Source of the DNA: Monoplex corrugatus
Taxonomy: Eukaryota > Mollusca > Gastropoda > Littorinimorpha > Ranellidae
Length of the DNA: 64,000 bases
Direction: 5' to 3'
Assembly (NCBI GenBank): GCA_030674185.1
Contig: CM060307.1
Location: forward strand, 66,029,405-66,093,404
The notes beneath the pieces were generated by a model. It did no database searches and was not told the origin of the DNA. It saw only the letters and a list, made by a program, of their open reading frames with translations. Made by a program: the position numbers and the translations under genes. This document shows positions 12,030-23,500 of the stretch, piece by piece (position 1 is the stretch's first letter; each line of letters opens with the position of its first letter).

Positions 12030-14010
12030 AACCAGTGTTGCAGATTAAAACTATATGAAAGGCTGACTGATTGACTATACATGTAGGTATTGTAAGATTG
12101 TTTGCCTGGGTGGCAAAGAGGTGATGGTGATGGACTCTCATGCTGGTCTGACTGATGATGAGTAGGCATACTGGTCCACATTACATGGTGTGGATCTTGT
12201 ACGATACAAGAACAACCTCGGAAGGACATGTCTGTAGGCACTGCATAGGAAGGAGTCTGCGGCCTTTGCTTCGGCTTCCACAGGTCTTTCATCTGTTGCA
12301 CAGCAGCTGTTCTGTACTGTTCAGATGTGATTGTGTCCTGTGTGCACTGCTGTCATCTGCTTACTCAGTTGCAGGCGGTGTATTTCCACTTGTATTGTGG
12401 TCCATGAAGGAACATCTTTGGGATGTGGTTGTTTTCCCTATGATATGGAAAATTGTCTTGTGCAACAAAAATGGCATTTGTTGAGTAGACACCATTGTAA
12501 GACATACTTTTTCAGACTTTGAAGGATGGGCACTTGGACTTGCCACTTGATGTCGCAGGTCTTACCCAGACATCTTTGGTGGATCTGTTCCAGCTGTTGA
12601 ACATATGTTCCGTGTGTAGTCCAGGTCTCACAGCAGTACAGCAGGGCACTCAATAATCTTTGTGGTCAATATGATGCCATGGTCTTGCCACAAACTATGT
12701 CATTCTTCCAAAGGTAGAGCTGTCCTTGGAGATGTGCAGTACCACTTCAGTATCAATAGGTAATTGCTGCTCACTGTACGGCCCAAGTAGCAGAATTTGT
12801 CAACAGTCTTGATCTCCTGGTCATTGTTGCAATGGGAAATGGTTAAGCAACAGAAACGTGAGAAGATGTTGGCTGAAACATAGCCTCTGTGTTGCTGAAG
12901 CTAATTGTAAGGCAGAAGAATTTGCAGCAACAGCAAATTGGTCATGATGTGTTGGATGTCCTTGTACAAGTGCACAGCTAGTGCACAGTCATCTACAAAT
13001 GGAAATTCTCTCAGAACAGCTTTGAGTACTTTGTTCTTGGCTTGATGTTTCTGTAGGGTGAATTATAAGACCTTTTTTATAGGGCTGATGGACCCGGATA
13101 CATGGATAAGGATGACTAGCTAGGACCTGCCCCACAGTGCACAGGAGGGATGTGTCACATGGTGATTACTCAGAAAGGTGTGATTACACAAGTTCCTCAT
13201 TGAGATGTGAAGAATCCTTAAAGTCTTGAGTAACATCATTCTTCCATATAGACTGGTATGTGGTTGTCAGCTTCCATATAGACTGGTATGTGGTTGTCAG
13301 CTTCCATATAGACCGGTATGTGGTTGTCAGCTTCCATATATAGACTGGTATGTGGTTGTCAGCTTCCATATAGACTGGTATGTGGTTGTCAGCTTCCATA
13401 TAGACTGGTATATGGTTGTCAGCTTCCGTGTAGACTGGTATGTGGTTGTCAGCTTCCATATAGACTGGTATGTGGTTGTCAGCTTCCATATAGAGTGGTA
13501 TGTGGTTGTCAGCTTCCATATAGAGTGCAATGTGGTTGTCAGCATCTCCAGGAGCATCTCACTTCCATTTCCTGCAGATATCTACAAGAAAACCTTCAGT
13601 GCCTGGTGCCTTCCCAGGTGTGGTTTGCTTCAGGGCTACAGTCATCTTTGCATTGGAGAATGGGTCTGCCAGAGATTCCTTTTCTGACAGTTGATGGAGT
13701 GCTACAATGGTGTCTTCAGGTATTGTCGACTCCCTGTTAAAGTGCTGAAGCCAACAAGATAAGATGTCAGCTTTCTCTTTCAACAGAATAGAGTGGTCAG
13801 AGGTGTGGATCAATATTGGTTTGGACTCTGCACATAGGTCATCTTGGAATGAGTTGCCATTAGATTCAGCTGCAACTGCTGATGCATTCTGTAGAACATT
13901 AGCTGAGTTGAAGTACTGTTCTATACATGCATGTGTGTGTGTTGGAACAAGGATGTCTTTCTTGTTTGATAGAAGTGGATTTTCAAAATGACTGATATCC
14001 ATGAAAGTGA
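12030..14010 (-). mobile_element. Decayed non-LTR retrotransposon (RT relic, minus strand)
   Basis: Read on the minus strand, 14002-13559 encodes the linker before the RT domain, including the typical SGKAPG-like phrase (here PGKAPGTEGF). 12653-12438 encodes the post-RT region (ALLYCCETWTTH...LEQIHQRCLG, the usual LLYGCETWT..Q..LE.FHQRCLR). About 12250-12180 encodes a degraded C-terminal Cys/His finger (CSAC...YRT). Many stops and frameshifts occur. A 30-bp VNTR (13241-13543) interrupts it. It resembles the family of the 52376-53857 element, which also ends in a zinc finger. Clade is uncertain. Confidence 0.75.
13241..13543. repeat. 30-bp VNTR inside the LINE relic, ten copies
   Basis: Near-identical copies of 'cttccatatagactggtatg' + 'tggttgtcag'; one copy has an extra TA. 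Because 30 is a multiple of three, all frames without a stop in the unit stay open, giving spurious 10-residue protein repeats on both strands (ADNHIPVYME / WYVVVSFHID types). Confidence 0.95.
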
Positions 14011-14078
14011 TGTTCTTTATGCTTTCCTAGAGAACTATGGTTGGCACAGAGGTAGAGTTCTCACATTTCAGTTCTGCC

Positions 14079-14782
14079 AGTCTGGCTCAGAAATATAGGG
14101 CTGGAGCTAAATAGCAAGAAGACTGAAGTCATGGTAATCAGTGAAAAACAAGAAATCCCCTCATGCAAAATAGCAGCAAATGGCACCGCATTCGGACAAG
14201 TTGGTAAGTTTGAATACCTGGGAACAGTCATCTCACCAGACGGCAGATGCACGTTAGAAATAGCCAACAGAATCAGTCGGGCTAAAAGAGCATTCAAGAA
14301 AACGAAAAATGTTCTTGTAAACCAACAAATTCCTATCAATTAATATCAGGAAGCGAGTTAGTTCTTCAGTGTTATATAGAACCGATACTGTTGTACGGAT
14401 GTGAAGCATGGACAGGCAACACGCAAAGTCAGAACAGAACTAAGGCAACTGAAATGTGGTTTTTGAGAAGAATGTTGAGAGTTCCATGGACAGCAAAGAA
14501 AATAAACGAGACAGCCTTGAAGGAGGTAGACACAAGAAGGTCATTAATAGGACATTTTATGAAGCAAGAGAAATCAGAACACCTGGTCACAACAGGAAAG
14601 CTGGAGGGGAAAAGAGCGCCAGGTAGACCCAGGGAGAAACTATTGGATGGACTTGTGGAGTGGGTGAGGACAGACAGGGTGGGAGAAGTACTTGCAGTGA
14701 CAAAGAATACATTCATAATGGAGGGCCGTGATCGCCAACGTCATGCAGGAGAGAACATGATGATGATGATGAGTCTGGCTCA
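14079..14782 (+). mobile_element. 5'-truncated RTE-like LINE with TSD
   Basis: The insertion (14090-14771) encodes the C-terminal third of an RT protein in two frames: 14097-14340 (LNSKKTEVMVIS ... YLGTVISPDGRC) and 14391-14760 (YGCEAWT ... EMWFLRRMLRVPWTAKK ... GKLEGKRAPGRPREK). A frameshift near 14340 breaks it. It ends in (ATG)n. The 11-bp direct repeat AGTCTGGCTCA flanks it at 14079-14089 and 14772-14782, consistent with target-primed reverse transcription. Confidence 0.85.
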
Positions 14783-15158
14783 CAAACAATTGTGTGTGTG
14801 TGTCCCCCAAATCTTCCCAGCTGTGAATGGGTGCCTGACCCTATGTAGGCCAGAACTGGACAGTGAAACAGCACATAAGGGAGATTAGATGAATTCAGCA
14901 GGCCTCAAATGATTGAACTGAAAATAGCAAGGTCTCAGCAAGGTCTCACACCCCAACAACTTCAAGATTATGGAACAAGCGGACATCAGGCCAAGGTTCC
15001 AGATTTCAACATTGTTTGAAAGTGTGGGACAAACTGTGAGTTGGGCTAGAATTCAAAATTTTGATACGGTTGTAGATGATTATTGTTCAACATTGCTAGG
15101 GTACATTAGAGACAGAAGAGAGGCTAGATTCAGGGGCAAGGGGTTTGGGGAAAGATAG
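14783..15158. other. Possible SINE remnant and unassigned sequence
   Basis: Together with 14040-14089 (GGTAGAG...GCC), the stretch containing 'tgtgaatgggtgcctgacc' looks like the host repeat split by the LINE at 14090. It could be a tRNA-derived SINE, but similarity is weak. Confidence 0.35.
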
Positions 15159-15480
15159 GTAGGAGGAAATATTTGGAGAAATGGGATCAGAGTTTAGGCA
15201 AGATGGGAAATAGGGGGATCAGGGATGGTGGTTTGCGGAAATCAGCAGGGCAGGGGTAATGACAGGGTTGTTTAGGGGGAGGAATTGGGAGGGAGAGGGA
15301 AGTTGTTCAGGGGGGATCAGAGGGGGAACAGTTGGGGAAAATCGGGGGTGGGGGGTGGGTTGCTTGGGGGAACAAGGTGGGGTGGGTGGGTAGGGGGGGT
15401 AGAAGGGGGAGGGATGGGAAGGGGGAGGGATGGGAAGGGGAGGGATGGGAAGGGGAGGGGATAGGGAAGGGGGGAGGGTT
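15159..15480. repeat. G-rich tract with many GGG/GGGG runs
   Basis: The plus strand carries dozens of G runs of 3-7, with 'ggaagggg agggatg' repeated from about 15400. It could fold into G-quadruplexes. The Pro/Ser-rich minus-strand frames (15219-15852) are compositional. Confidence 0.8.
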
Positions 15481-15542
15481 GCAGGTGTTGACCTTTTTTG
15501 GATGTTTTGACTTGATTCTAGCTGCCTTTTCTTTCTGTTCCA

Positions 15543-15625
15543 GGTCAAGTGTTCCTGACAACCCTGGTGGTGATGTTTCAAGCTGGAGGACTGGACCACA
15601 ACACACAGATATGCCCTCAGTCTGA
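15543..15625 (+). CDS. Putative terminal exon, unidentified protein (weak)
   Basis: A good 3' splice site (TTTCTTTCTGTTCCAG) precedes an open segment that reads SSVPDNPGGDVSSWRTG... and stops at 15623-15625 if entered in phase 2. Composition looks like coding sequence, but no family was recognised and no upstream exon was found. It may belong with the exon candidates at 16482 and 17898, yet phase does not join it to 16482 through any GT donor I can see. Treat as tentative. Confidence 0.25.
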
Positions 15626-15639
15626 GATAAGTGGCAGTT

Positions 15640-15974
15640 ACTGTTTTTGTTGTTGCTGTTGTTGTTAGTGGTGGTAGTAATGGTGGTAGTGGTGATGGTG
15701 CTGTGTTCATGATGGTAGGATAATGGTGGTGATATCACTGCTTCTGTTGCTGCTGTTTTATTACTCTGGTGTACCATAGTTAAAGTGTTGACATGTGTCA
15801 AGAAGTATATAATGGCTATAGTATTTATTTCTGTATATATGACAACAAACATATAACGATTAATTCTAAAGACTGTAGCTGATCACAGTGTTATAGCTGA
15901 TGATTGTCTCTCTGTATTAGACAATAACAATATAATGACTATGACTAAAGACAGTAACTGCAAACTATATTATT
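15640..15974. other. Trinucleotide-rich AT spacer
   Basis: (GTT)n and (GTG)n interrupted repeats at about 15645-15710, then unique AT-rich sequence. Nothing coding was seen. Confidence 0.4.
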
Positions 15975-16330
15975 TCATCAGGACTGATAAGACTGGAAGT
16001 GTCCTTATTTTTCCTTCTGATTATGAATAGTTGAGTTGAGAATTGTTATTTTAGCTGGATGATAAATCTACAATTTTTTTTATGTAATACTTTGAAATAG
16101 TTGAAAATTGTGTTATTTCAGCTGGTTGACAAATCTAGAAATGTTCTTTTTTCAGACTGTGAAATAGTGGAGAATTGTGTCATTTCAGAAAGACCGACAG
16201 ATCTGGAAGTGTCTTTATCTTTATTATGACTTTTTTGTTTCAGGACTGACAATTATATTTATGATTGTGTTATTATTAGAGGGTCAGACAAATATAGAAG
16301 TGTCCTTATTTTCATTCATGATTTGTGCTA
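15975..16330. repeat. Degenerate tandem repeat, about 75-90 bp, four copies
   Basis: Blocks with 'tgaaatagttgaaaattgtg', 'ttatttcagctgg.tgacaaatct' and 'gaagtgtccttatttt' recur. No gene. Confidence 0.7.
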
Positions 16331-16481
16331 GGTTCAGTATTCTGTGAAGATGAAATATGATTGCCATAAATGGAAGGGGTAAGGGAGGGGGGAGCAAGGG
16401 AAGGAATTGTGTTTGCATGTATATATCTACAATTGGATTTTGTTGAATATTACATTTGGAATTAATTGTTTCTGTTTGCAG

Positions 16482-16527
16482 ATAAGATATCCCATCTAGA
16501 TGGTGATGACAGTGTGGATTTCCTAAG
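16482..16527 (+). CDS. Candidate 46-bp internal exon, unidentified gene
   Basis: An acceptor (GTTTCTGTTTGCAG) and a donor (AAG|GTAGTA) bound an open segment reading KISHLDGDDSVDFLR, entering with two bases of a codon and leaving with AG in phase 2. The next candidate exon at 17898 begins with a G that completes AGG (Arg) and continues open. Matching phases between separated segments give modest support for a real plus-strand gene. Protein family not recognised. Confidence 0.35.
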
Positions 16528-16539
16528 GTAGTATTTGTT

Positions 16540-16547
16540 TATATTTG

Positions 16548-16607
<60 letters not shown>

Positions 16608-16620
16608 TGTGTGTGTGTGC
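16540..16620. repeat. (GT)n microsatellite
   Basis: Nearly pure GT for about 80 bases with two GG interruptions. Confidence 0.95.
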
Positions 16621-16789
16621 TTATTTTGATGCTGTTGTAGTTACCACTGTTTTTGCTGTAATTGCTGACAGATAGTTGTAAAACTGAAAAGAATTGACAA
16701 CATTTGAAATGATTTTGTGTGTGTGTATTGCATCTGGGCTATGAATTAACTGTACATCATTGCTTAGCCTTTTGACTCCCACACCCTGT

Positions 16790-17795
16790 CTTGCACCTGT
16801 CACCTGTTGACATCACCGGATACAGTGTTGGCCAATGCACTCCATAACACTGCAGTGTGCTTCCAGATGATTCTGTCTTGACTTTTGTGGACCACTTCTT
16901 GGATGTTTAGGCCACTGACATTGGTTATGTTCTCAGTGCATGAGATTCGAGGTATGCCTTTCTTCCTTTTTGCCTCTGTTTTGCTTGAAAAAATGGCTGC
17001 CAAGAGGTCTCTGTTCTTGTTACGTGACACATAGTCAGCATATTTCAGTTTTCTCTTATTGATGTCTGCTAGTAGTTTTCTGGTGGTATCAAGTTCTTCC
17101 GAAACACTTTCATTGGTTCTTTTGTCTGTCTGTTTGACATGTAGTTGTCTCCGATAAAATCACATCTCTGCTGTCTTAGTTCTTTTTCAATCAGCTTTTT
17201 TGAGAATCCAGGCTTCGCAGCCATTAATCATGAATGATGAGACCAAACATTTTAAAAGTTTAATTTTCTGGTCATTTGGTATGCCTCTATCTTTCCAGAA
17301 ATTGTTGAGTTGGACCATTTTTTGCTTTGTCATTTCAGTTCTTATTTTGATGTCTTTACAGCAGGTTCCATCATCAGTCTTAAAAGAACCAAGATGTTAA
17401 AATCTTTAACATTTTGTAAAGGAACTTTATTAATTAAGATGTATTGATTTGTTTCAATGTCTTTGCTTTAACATGTAGCACTTTTGTTTTCTTAGTGTTC
17501 AAATTTAGGCCAGCCTTTTTGCCTGCTGCATCCACCCTGTACAGAATTCTTTTCATATTGGTAATATTGTTAGCTAATAGGACAGTATCATCGGCATAGC
17601 ACAGGTTTGTAAGGTTTTTTTCCTCCTGTCTTTATACCCATGTCTTCTATATCAGCATCTCTGATGACTTGTTTTGTAGATGTTGAAAAAATATGGTGAG
17701 AGGATACAGCCTTGTCCAGCTCCCCTCTGGATGTTGAAAAGTTCACATTTCTGACTGTCCCATTTAATTGTTGATGGACTTATGGTGAAAAAAAG
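16790..17795 (-). mobile_element. LINE reverse-transcriptase relic, minus strand
   Basis: Minus-strand reading from 17760 gives LFNIQRGAGQGCILSPYFFN (RT motif), then LCYADDTVLLAN (YADD active site, near 17600), a post-RT segment (LLKCLVSSFMINGCEAW, near 17225) and a C-terminal block at 17030-16800 (RNKNRDLLAAIFSSKTEAKR, then QDRIIWKH). Frameshifts and stops break it repeatedly. It lies between the candidate exons at 16482 and 17898, so would be an intronic insertion if they are real. It is a family distinct from the (GAT)n-tailed copies. Confidence 0.8.
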
Positions 17796-17897
17796 GAAGA
17801 TCAAAGAAGATCAAGAGGATTTTGCAGGGGGTGTGTGGGTGTATGTTTGCAGTTTGGTCTGTTTGGACATTACATCATGTTTGTTTTCTGTTTACAG

Positions 17898-17949
17898 GTG
17901 TGATGACCCATTAAGCTGGCCAACAGCTGTTTCGAGAAAGAGAGAAAAT
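17898..17949 (+). CDS. Candidate exon, unidentified gene (weak)
   Basis: Acceptor TTTTCTGTTTACAG is followed by CDDPLSWPTAVSRKREN in the phase left by the 16482-16527 candidate. A donor is unclear: the segment runs straight into GT repeats (AAAAT|GTGTGT), so the end is a guess. No family recognised. Confidence 0.3.
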
Positions 17950-18365
17950 GTGTGTGTGCATGCGGGCGCGCATGTGTGTGTGTGTGCATGCATGCGTGTG
18001 TGTGCTTGCGTGCATGTGTGTTAGTGGTGATGTTGCTGTTGCTGCTACTGGCATTTTGTAACTGCTGTCTCAGGTGTGCTTCAAACAAAATGCATACAAT
18101 GCAGTGTTCTATTTATTTGTCTGTTGTGTGTGTTCATTATTTTTTGCTGTATGTAAAAGGGTAGAATGTCAATATCTTGCCAGCATGTAAGAGTTGTCGG
18201 TAGGAAGGTTATGTTCATTCAGATGACGGGCAGCTGCAGTGGTGTCCATTGTTGATGATTTTGTAGTGGTATTGTAGTAGGCTGCTGTCCCTGGAGGTGG
18301 GTTGTCTTTTCTTGATGTAGAGAATTGTGGAGACTTCCTGAGCTGGGTAGTGCATATGATGAGCG

Positions 18366-18366
18366 T

Positions 18367-18423
<57 letters not shown>

Positions 18424-18440
18424 TGTGTGTGTGTGTGATT
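18366..18440. repeat. (GT)n microsatellite
   Basis: About 75 bases of GT with one AT step. Confidence 0.95.
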
Positions 18441-18529
18441 TTACTTTACTTTTACTTTTTCTGCCCTCTTGTCCTAAGCGATTTACATGGAGATGAAGCT
18501 CGTGGTCTGGAACAAGATGGGAAGCCTGA

Positions 18530-18810
18530 TGTAGAGTTGTGCTGTAGATGTGGAGCGTGTCTGCCACTCCATTTATCCATCACCACCATGGTCTTCCTCT
18601 TGCTGAAGCCTGAGCATCTAGTGTAGTAGGTTCAAGATAAAATTGAGGCCAAACACAATCCAGGCAGACCCCACCTTCCATATGAACAATAACACCAGTA
18701 TCAACAGTTTGAAGGTCTACGAAGTAGCACAGACAAGTCAAGACCAGAGGAAATGGAGGAGAGTTCTGAGACATCTGATGTGGTGACTACCATCAAACTT
18801 GGTGATGCTG
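18530..18810 (+). mobile_element. Probable LINE/retroposon 3' scrap
   Basis: 18530-18625 is similar to 44096-44200 ('tgtagatgtggag.gtgtct' and 'tctgaagc...gagcatctag'), so it is a dispersed repeat. From about 18660 one plus frame ends KVYEVAQTSQDQRKWRRVLRHLMW-stop, the usual style of a LINE C-terminus (..DR..WR..L). A competing reading as a host exon ending at a GTGAGC donor (18823) exists but is less likely. Confidence 0.5.
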
Positions 18811-18876
18811 ACGGATTACTGGTGAGCAAGGACTAGCTATGCATCAGTGATAAAGGTTTTCAAGTTGAAGGTAAAA

Positions 18877-19140
18877 GTTTAGTTTTGTTGTAAATGATGA
18901 TGTTGTTGTTGACAGTATCAAGTGTTCAGGTTTTGTTGCAAATGATGTTGTTGTTGTTGTTGTTGTTGACAGTATCAAGTGTTCAGGTTTTGTTGTAAAT
19001 GTTGTTGTTGACAGTATCAAGTGCTCAGGTTTTGTTGTAAATATTGTTGTTGTTGTTGTTGACAGTATCAAGTGTTCAGGTTTTGTTGTAAATGTTGTTG
19101 TTGTTGACAGTATAGGTTCAGTTTGTAGTTTATTGTTGAC
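18877..19140. repeat. Tandem repeat, about 45-65 bp, five copies
   Basis: Unit 'aggttttgttgtaaatgatg' + (TTG)n + 'acagtatcaagtgttc'; length varies by the number of TTG triplets. It contains the 'gttgacag' motif that recurs through the large array to the right. Confidence 0.9.
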
Positions 19141-19379
19141 AGTAGAGGTGTTCATTCAGTAAGACTAGCATCATGATAAAGGGATATTTTTTTTGTTTAT
19201 ATGTGTTGAGTTCACCATTAATGAAGTTGGCTTCTGTATTTTGTGGAGTGTCTTTGTCACTGTGGTTATTATCATTGTTGTAATGTTGTTTTGTGTTGAC
19301 AGCATAGAAGTTTTCACTCAAAAGGTCATATCACAACAGTGATGTTATTCTGTTCTATATTTGGTGTAGAAAGTGGCAT
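19141..19379. other. Spacer related to the large array
   Basis: Contains diverged 'gttgacagcatagaagttttcactca' and 'tggcattgttgaagttgatt' phrases typical of the neighbouring higher-order array. Probably an old edge copy. Confidence 0.5.
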
Positions 19380-19650
19380 TGTTGAAGTTGATTACTTTAC
19401 TTTGTGATATTTATGAGAGAGAGTGAGACTGCGTATGTGTCTGTGTGTGTGCAAGTGCATGTATGTGTTGTTCATACTATTATTACTGATACTGTTGTTG
19501 TTGATGACAGCACAAGTAGTTAGTTAATATGAGTAACAGCAGGGGAAGATGTATTCGTTTTTCATTTCACAATTGACCTAGTGTTGAGTATTGTTAAAGT
19601 TGGCTGGTTTACTTTAGATTTGCTGCTGTTAATGTCATCATTTATATCAT

Positions 19651-19860
19651 CCAGGAAACAGCACTGTGGGAAAGGAGACGAGGCAGACAAAGGACAAAAA
19701 GTTGACCAACAACAAGGAAAATTGGACAAGAGAGAACTTCTGTTCATCCTCTTCACTGCAACCCAGTCACTTGCCCACAAATGAGAGAGGTGAAGTTAAG
19801 TGGTGCATCATTCATCAGTACAGTGTCCCAATGACCCTGGAGGGTTGTAGGATCAGTAAG
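19651..19860 (+). mobile_element. Array block A: diverged LINE C-terminus (copy 1)
   Basis: In one frame GKETRQTKDKKLTNNKENWT follows the G+R.R.RKKWTDNIKEWT pattern of LINE C-termini. In another frame the end reads FTATQSLAHK and HHSSVQCPNDPGGL, matching the usual TQ.LAH.R..W..LV..SS...P..P.GL.D. The block lies between a TATCATCCAG acceptor-like string and GAGAG|GTGAAG. Later copies are at about 21522, 23252, 24596 (partial) and 27060. Confidence 0.55.
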
Positions 19861-20305
19861 GATAAGCTGTTGATTAGGATGCTACTATTTAATGTTGCTG
19901 CTGTTGTTTTGCTGTTTTTATTGTGATGCTTGTCTTTATTTAGGACATTGATGTTGTTATTGTTGCTGTCATTTTTACTATTGTTTGTGCTGTTGTGTAC
20001 TGATGCTGTGCTTGTTGTAGTTACAACGAACCAGCCCATATACTCACTTTTGCTGACGACTGACTCATCTATAAGACAGGAAAAAATGCATCAGACAGAA
20101 TCAAAGTGGGGCCAAGAACTATTGGTATTATTGATGCTGTTGTTATTGATGCTGTTGTTGACCATACAGATTTTCATGGATAGTAATTGCCAGCAGTGGC
20201 AAGAAGTGTCTTTTCAGATGTCTTTATTTTAGAGTTTCATATTGTTAAAGTTGGCTGTTATACTTTTTAATTTACTGTTATTAAAACCAACATTAATGTC
20301 CTCTA

Positions 20306-20512
20306 GGAAAGTACTTGGGAAAACAAGAAGAGCCAGATGGAGAAAGATGTGGACAGACAGCATAGCAGAGTGGACTGGAGAGGCCTTTGCCACAACCTCT
20401 ACACAACAACCAAAGCTCTCCGTCACAAGTAAGAAAACGACGCTAGTGGTGCAGCATTCATCAGTCCAGTGCCCCTACAACCCTGAAGGGTTGCAGGATC
20501 TGAAACAATAAC
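20306..20512 (+). mobile_element. Array block B: second LINE C-terminus (copy 1)
   Basis: Plus frame reads KVLGKTRRARWRKMWTDSIA, EWTGEAFATTSTQQP and VVQHSSVQCPYNPEGLQDL before a stop. WTDSIAEWTG and the SSVQ.P..PEGLQD ending match the W.DNI.EWTG ... SSV.P..P..L.D signature of LINE ORF2 C-termini and are homologous to block A. Copies are at about 22176, 23908 and 25222. Confidence 0.6.
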
Positions 20513-23500
20513 ATAATCATAAGGTATTGACATGGATATAGTTGTTATAATCCCGCTGCTGGTACGGCTAGTGTTTTGATGCTTTATTATGATTTTTGTC
20601 TTCGTTGTTGTTGTCATTATTGTTGTTGTTGCTGATGTTGTTGACAAGTCATGCATTCATTCAGGATGATGGACAGTGGTGGACAGAAGTATCCTTTTAC
20701 AGATTTATATTGGATCCAGACTTTGGCATTGTTGAAGTTGTCTGCTATATTTTTGGGTTTATTACTATTGATATGGAGATTGTTGCAGTGGATGCTACTT
20801 TTGTTGTTTTGATGGTTGTATTTTATTGTTGTTTTTGTTGTATCTGTTGTTTTTGTTGACGCAGAGGTATTCAAGATTAGTAACAGCAACAGCTGGAAGT
20901 AGCAGCATCAGCCAGAGGTATCTTCTGTTTTACGTTTAAAATTGGTGTTGTAAACTGTTGTAGTTTATACTTTGTAAATTTTGTTCCATATTTGATCTTT
21001 TTTTTTTTACACCTTTGTGATACTGTTGTTATTGATGGTACAGGTGTTTATTCCATATTATTGACAGCAGAGTGTGGATGTATCCTTTTTTCTGATTTAC
21101 ATTTGTTGTAGAGGTCAGCACTGGTGAAGTTGATTACTACACTTATAAATTCTGTGCTTTTGATATGGAGGCTGTTGTCATGTTTTATGTTGTTGTTTTG
21201 TTGCTTTTGTTATTGCTGTTAGTGCTTTTATGGTTGTTGTTTCCTGAATTGAGGTAAGTAGGGGGAAAGGAAAAGAGAGAGAGAGAGAGACTGAGACTGC
21301 ATTTGTGTCTGTGTGCATGCAAGCACATGTGTGTGTTGTTCATACTATTATTACTAATACTGTTGTTGTTGATGACAGCACAAGTATTTAATCAATATGA
21401 GTGACAGCAGGGGAAGATGTATTCGTTTTTCATTTCACAATTGACCTAGTGTTGAGTATTGTTAAAGTTGGCTGGTGTACTTTAGATTTGCTGCTGTTAA
21501 TGTCATCATTTATATCATTCAGGAAACAGCACTGTGGGAAAGGAGATGAGGCAGACAAAGGACAAAAAGTTGACCAACAACAAGGACAATTGGACAAGAG
21601 AGAACTTCTGTTCATCCTCTTCACTGCAACCCAGTCACTTGCCCACATGTGAGAGAGGTGAAGGTAAGTGGTGCATCATTCATCAGTACAGTGTCCCAAT
21701 GACCCTGGAGGGTTGTAGGATCAGTAAGGATAAGCTGTTGATTAGGATGCTACTATTTAATGTTGCTGCTGTTGTTATGATGTTTTATGTTGTGATGCTT
21801 GTCTTTATTTAGGACATTAACATTGTTATTGTTGCTGTCATTTTCACTATTGTTTGTTCTGTTGTGTACTGATGCTGTGCTTGTTGTAGTTACAACTGAC
21901 CAGCTTGTGTACTCACTTTTGCTGATGACTGACTCATCTATAAGACAGGAAAAACTGCATCAGAAAGAATCAAAGTGGGACCAAGAACAGTTGGTATTAT
22001 GTATGCCATTGTTATTGATACTGTTGTTGTTGGCCATACAGATTTTCATGTATAGCAATTGCCACAGTAGTGACAAGTATATCTTTTCAGTTGTCTGTTT
22101 ATTTTAGAGTTCCATATTGTTAAAGTTGGCTGCTATACTTTTTGATTTACTGTTATTAAAACCAACATTAATGTTTTCCAGGGAAAGTACTTGGGGAAAA
22201 CGAGAAGGGAGATGGAGAAAGATATGGACAGACAGCATTGCAGAGTGGACTGGAGAGGCCTTTGACACAGCCTCTTCACAACCAAAACTCTCTGTCACAA
22301 GTAAGAAAACGAGGCAAGTGGTGCAGCGTTCATCAGTGCTGTGCCTCTAGAATTCTAAAGGGTTTGCAGGACCTGAAACAATAACATAATCATAAACTAT
22401 TGACATGGATGTGGTTGTTATAATCCTGCTGCTTCTACTGCTGTTGTTTTATTATGATATTTGTTGTTGTTGTTCTTATTGTTGTTCTTGTTGTTGTTGA
22501 CAAGTTATGCATTCATTCACGATGACATACAGTGGTGGACAGAAGTATCCTTTTTCTGGTTTACATTGGATCCAGACATCGGCATTGTTGATGTTGTCTG
22601 CTATATTTTTAGGTTCATTACTGTTAATATGGAAATTGTTGCTGTGGATGCTACTTTTGTTATTTTGATGGTTTTATTTTATTGTTGTTTTTGCTGTTTT
22701 TGTTGACAGGTATTCAAGGTGATGAACAGCAATGGCTGGAAGTAGCAGCATCGGCCAGAGGTATCTTCTGTTTTACGTTTAAAATCGGCATTGCTACTGT
22801 TGTAATTTATATTTTGATTAGTTTTTATACCATTGTGATACTGTTGTTGTTGATGGTACAGGTGTTTATTCCATATCATTGACAGCGATGGGTGGATGCT
22901 TTTGATATGGAGGCTGTTGTCACGTTTTGATGTTGTTTTGTTGCTTTTGTTATTGCTGTTAGTGCTTTTATGGTTTTTGTTTCCTGAATTGAGGTAAGTA
23001 GGGAGGAAAGGAAGAGAGAGAGAGTGGAAACTGCCTATGTGTCTGTGTGTGTGCAAGCGTATGTGTGTGTTGCTCATACTATTATAACTGATACTGATGT
23101 TCTTGATGACAGCACAAGTATTGAGTCAAAAAAATGAGAGCAGGGGAAGATGTAATCGTTTTTCATTTCACCATTGACATGTGTATTGTTAAAGTTGGCT
23201 GCTGTACTTTATAGATTTGCTGCTGTTCATGTCATTATTTATATCATCCAGGAAACAGCACTGTGGGAAAGGAGATGAGGCAGACAAAGGACAAAAAGTT
23301 GACCAACAACATGGAAAATTGGACTAGAGAGAACTTCTGTTCATCCTCTTCACTGCAACCCAGTCACTTGCCCACAAGTGAGAGAGGTGAAGGTAAGTGG
23401 TGCATCATTCATCAATACAGTGTCCCAATGACCCTGGAGGGTTGTAGGATCAGTAAGGATAAGCTGTTGATTAGGATGCTACTGTTTTAATGCTGCTGCT

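Noticed and set aside
13184..13740. Repeat-protein ORFs of 153, 140 and 111 residues
   Set aside because: Produced by a 30-bp VNTR (unit divisible by three) inside a LINE relic; both strands are open equally.
15219..15852. Pro/Ser-rich minus-strand ORFs (163 and 181 residues)
   Set aside because: Complement of a G-run-rich tract and TTG repeats; compositional.
18676..18822. Host exon reading FEGLRSSTDKSRPEEMEESS with a GTGAGC donor
   Set aside because: Another frame ends like a LINE C-terminus (QRKWRRVLRHLMW-stop) and the neighbouring block is a dispersed repeat, so a retroelement tail is more likely.
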